This document shows, in pieces, positions 63,678-64,000 of a stretch of DNA of 64,000 bases. A program made the translations under genes and the position numbers. The stretch is from Paraburkholderia caledonica NBRC 102488 (GTDB taxonomy: Bacteria > Pseudomonadota > Gammaproteobacteria > Burkholderiales > Burkholderiaceae). How positions within the stretch are numbered: position 1 is the first letter of the stretch; every line of letters starts with the position of its first letter. A model generated the notes under the pieces. That model was not told the DNA's origin and did not search any database. It worked only from the letters and a program-made list of their open reading frames with translations. The stretch covers positions 186,001-250,000 of the forward strand of contig NZ_BAYE01000005.1 of NCBI RefSeq assembly GCF_000685095.1, read 5' to 3'.

Positions 63678-64000
63678 ATGGGAACGTCTCTTTACAACGA
63701 AATATCGACCATTGACGACCGGCGCAGCATCACCAGCCTGCCCTCGTCCGGTGCGCCATTGGCGCTCAAACACACGATCCACCCGGAGCAGATTCGCGAC
63801 AATCTGCCCACGGGCCAGGGCGGTGTCGGGTTTCTCTTTCACGCTACAGACTGGGATACGCTTTCCTTCTCCTTTCACAACGTAAAAACAAGAAACGAGT
63901 CGTTCGAAGAAGAGCTTTGGCGCACCAAGCCGTTCATTGCATCGCCAATCTATTCGGGCTCGCAGATGATCGGCGCGAACATCGCGTGTCCGGTGCCGCT
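63678..64000 (+). CDS. Unrecognised protein, N-terminal part (runs off the right edge)
   Basis: About 107 residues are visible before the window ends, starting MGTSLYNEISTIDDRRSITS. AAAGGAAAACCAA precedes the ATG, a good ribosome site. There is no signal peptide or membrane helix. Recognisable features are limited to a mix of aromatic residues (GVGFLFHATDWDTLSFSFHN) and a Gly/Ser loop (PIYSGSQMIG). I do not recognise the family. Confidence 0.65.
   Translation, partial: MGTSLYNEISTIDDRRSITSLPSSGAPLALKHTIHPEQIRDNLPTGQGGVGFLFHATDWDTLSFSFHNVKTRNESFEEELWRTKPFIASPIYSGSQMIGANIACPVP

Overview
The window is high-GC DNA with G/C-rich third codon positions. Its gene content and order (PBP1A, PotFGHI, oxidative urate catabolism with a cytochrome-c-tailed PuuD, tadA-ldcA, OMPLA, NCS1 transporter, many GntR/LysR/TetR regulators) suggest a Burkholderiaceae chromosome, most likely Paraburkholderia or Burkholderia. 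That assignment rests on recognised families, not on a database match. I found no tRNA, rRNA, CRISPR array or complete insertion sequence.

Layout. 1-5 kb: the start of penicillin-binding protein 1A, a small possible DNA-binding protein, PspA and a TPR membrane protein. 4.4-8 kb: a TetR regulator divergent from a Baeyer-Villiger-type monooxygenase and an alpha/beta hydrolase whose 5' end may be frameshifted. 8-12.4 kb: a gene-poor stretch with three envelope genes (DUF4239, outer-membrane barrel, DUF3313 lipoprotein), long non-coding gaps, a 30-bp palindrome and a G-quadruplex motif. 12.4-18 kb: a soluble chemoreceptor and a putrescine-type ABC operon potFGHI. 18.5-28.4 kb: MntH, outer-membrane phospholipase A, a DUF1289 protein, OmpW with an FNR/ANR-type box, nitronate monooxygenase, aldehyde dehydrogenase, a small exported protein, a YbiT-type ABC-F protein, a LysR remnant and dodecin.

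28.4-45.7 kb is a purine salvage and catabolism island. It holds a BMP-family nucleoside/purine ABC importer, a LysR regulator, a probable 8-oxoguanine deaminase, UraH, PuuD, AllA, Alc, UraD, PuuE, a hydantoin/allantoin-type racemase, an NCS1 permease and a GntR (FCD) regulator with clear TTGT-N2-ACAA operators beside it. Together these cover urate -> 5-hydroxyisourate -> OHCU -> allantoin -> allantoate -> ureidoglycolate -> glyoxylate. Xanthine dehydrogenase and urease are not in the window.

45.7-56.9 kb: LdcA, TadA, a DUF1992 protein, a 2'-5' RNA ligase-like protein, then a two-gene DNA-repair module (radical SAM protein plus DUF4130-UdgX fusion) behind a consensus LexA box. This is the most interesting unit in the window. 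It is followed by ChrA, a TIGR00027-type methyltransferase, a decayed low-affinity iron permease, and a signal-less periplasmic-binding-protein-like protein coupled to an EamA exporter. 56.9-63.3 kb: a metal/redox region with a membrane cytochrome b, a Tat/lipoprotein molybdopterin oxidoreductase and a DUF5666-like protein, then a CusF-like protein, a CopA-type multicopper oxidase, a TolC-type lipoprotein and two small exported proteins, with no RND pump. The window ends inside an unrecognised gene.
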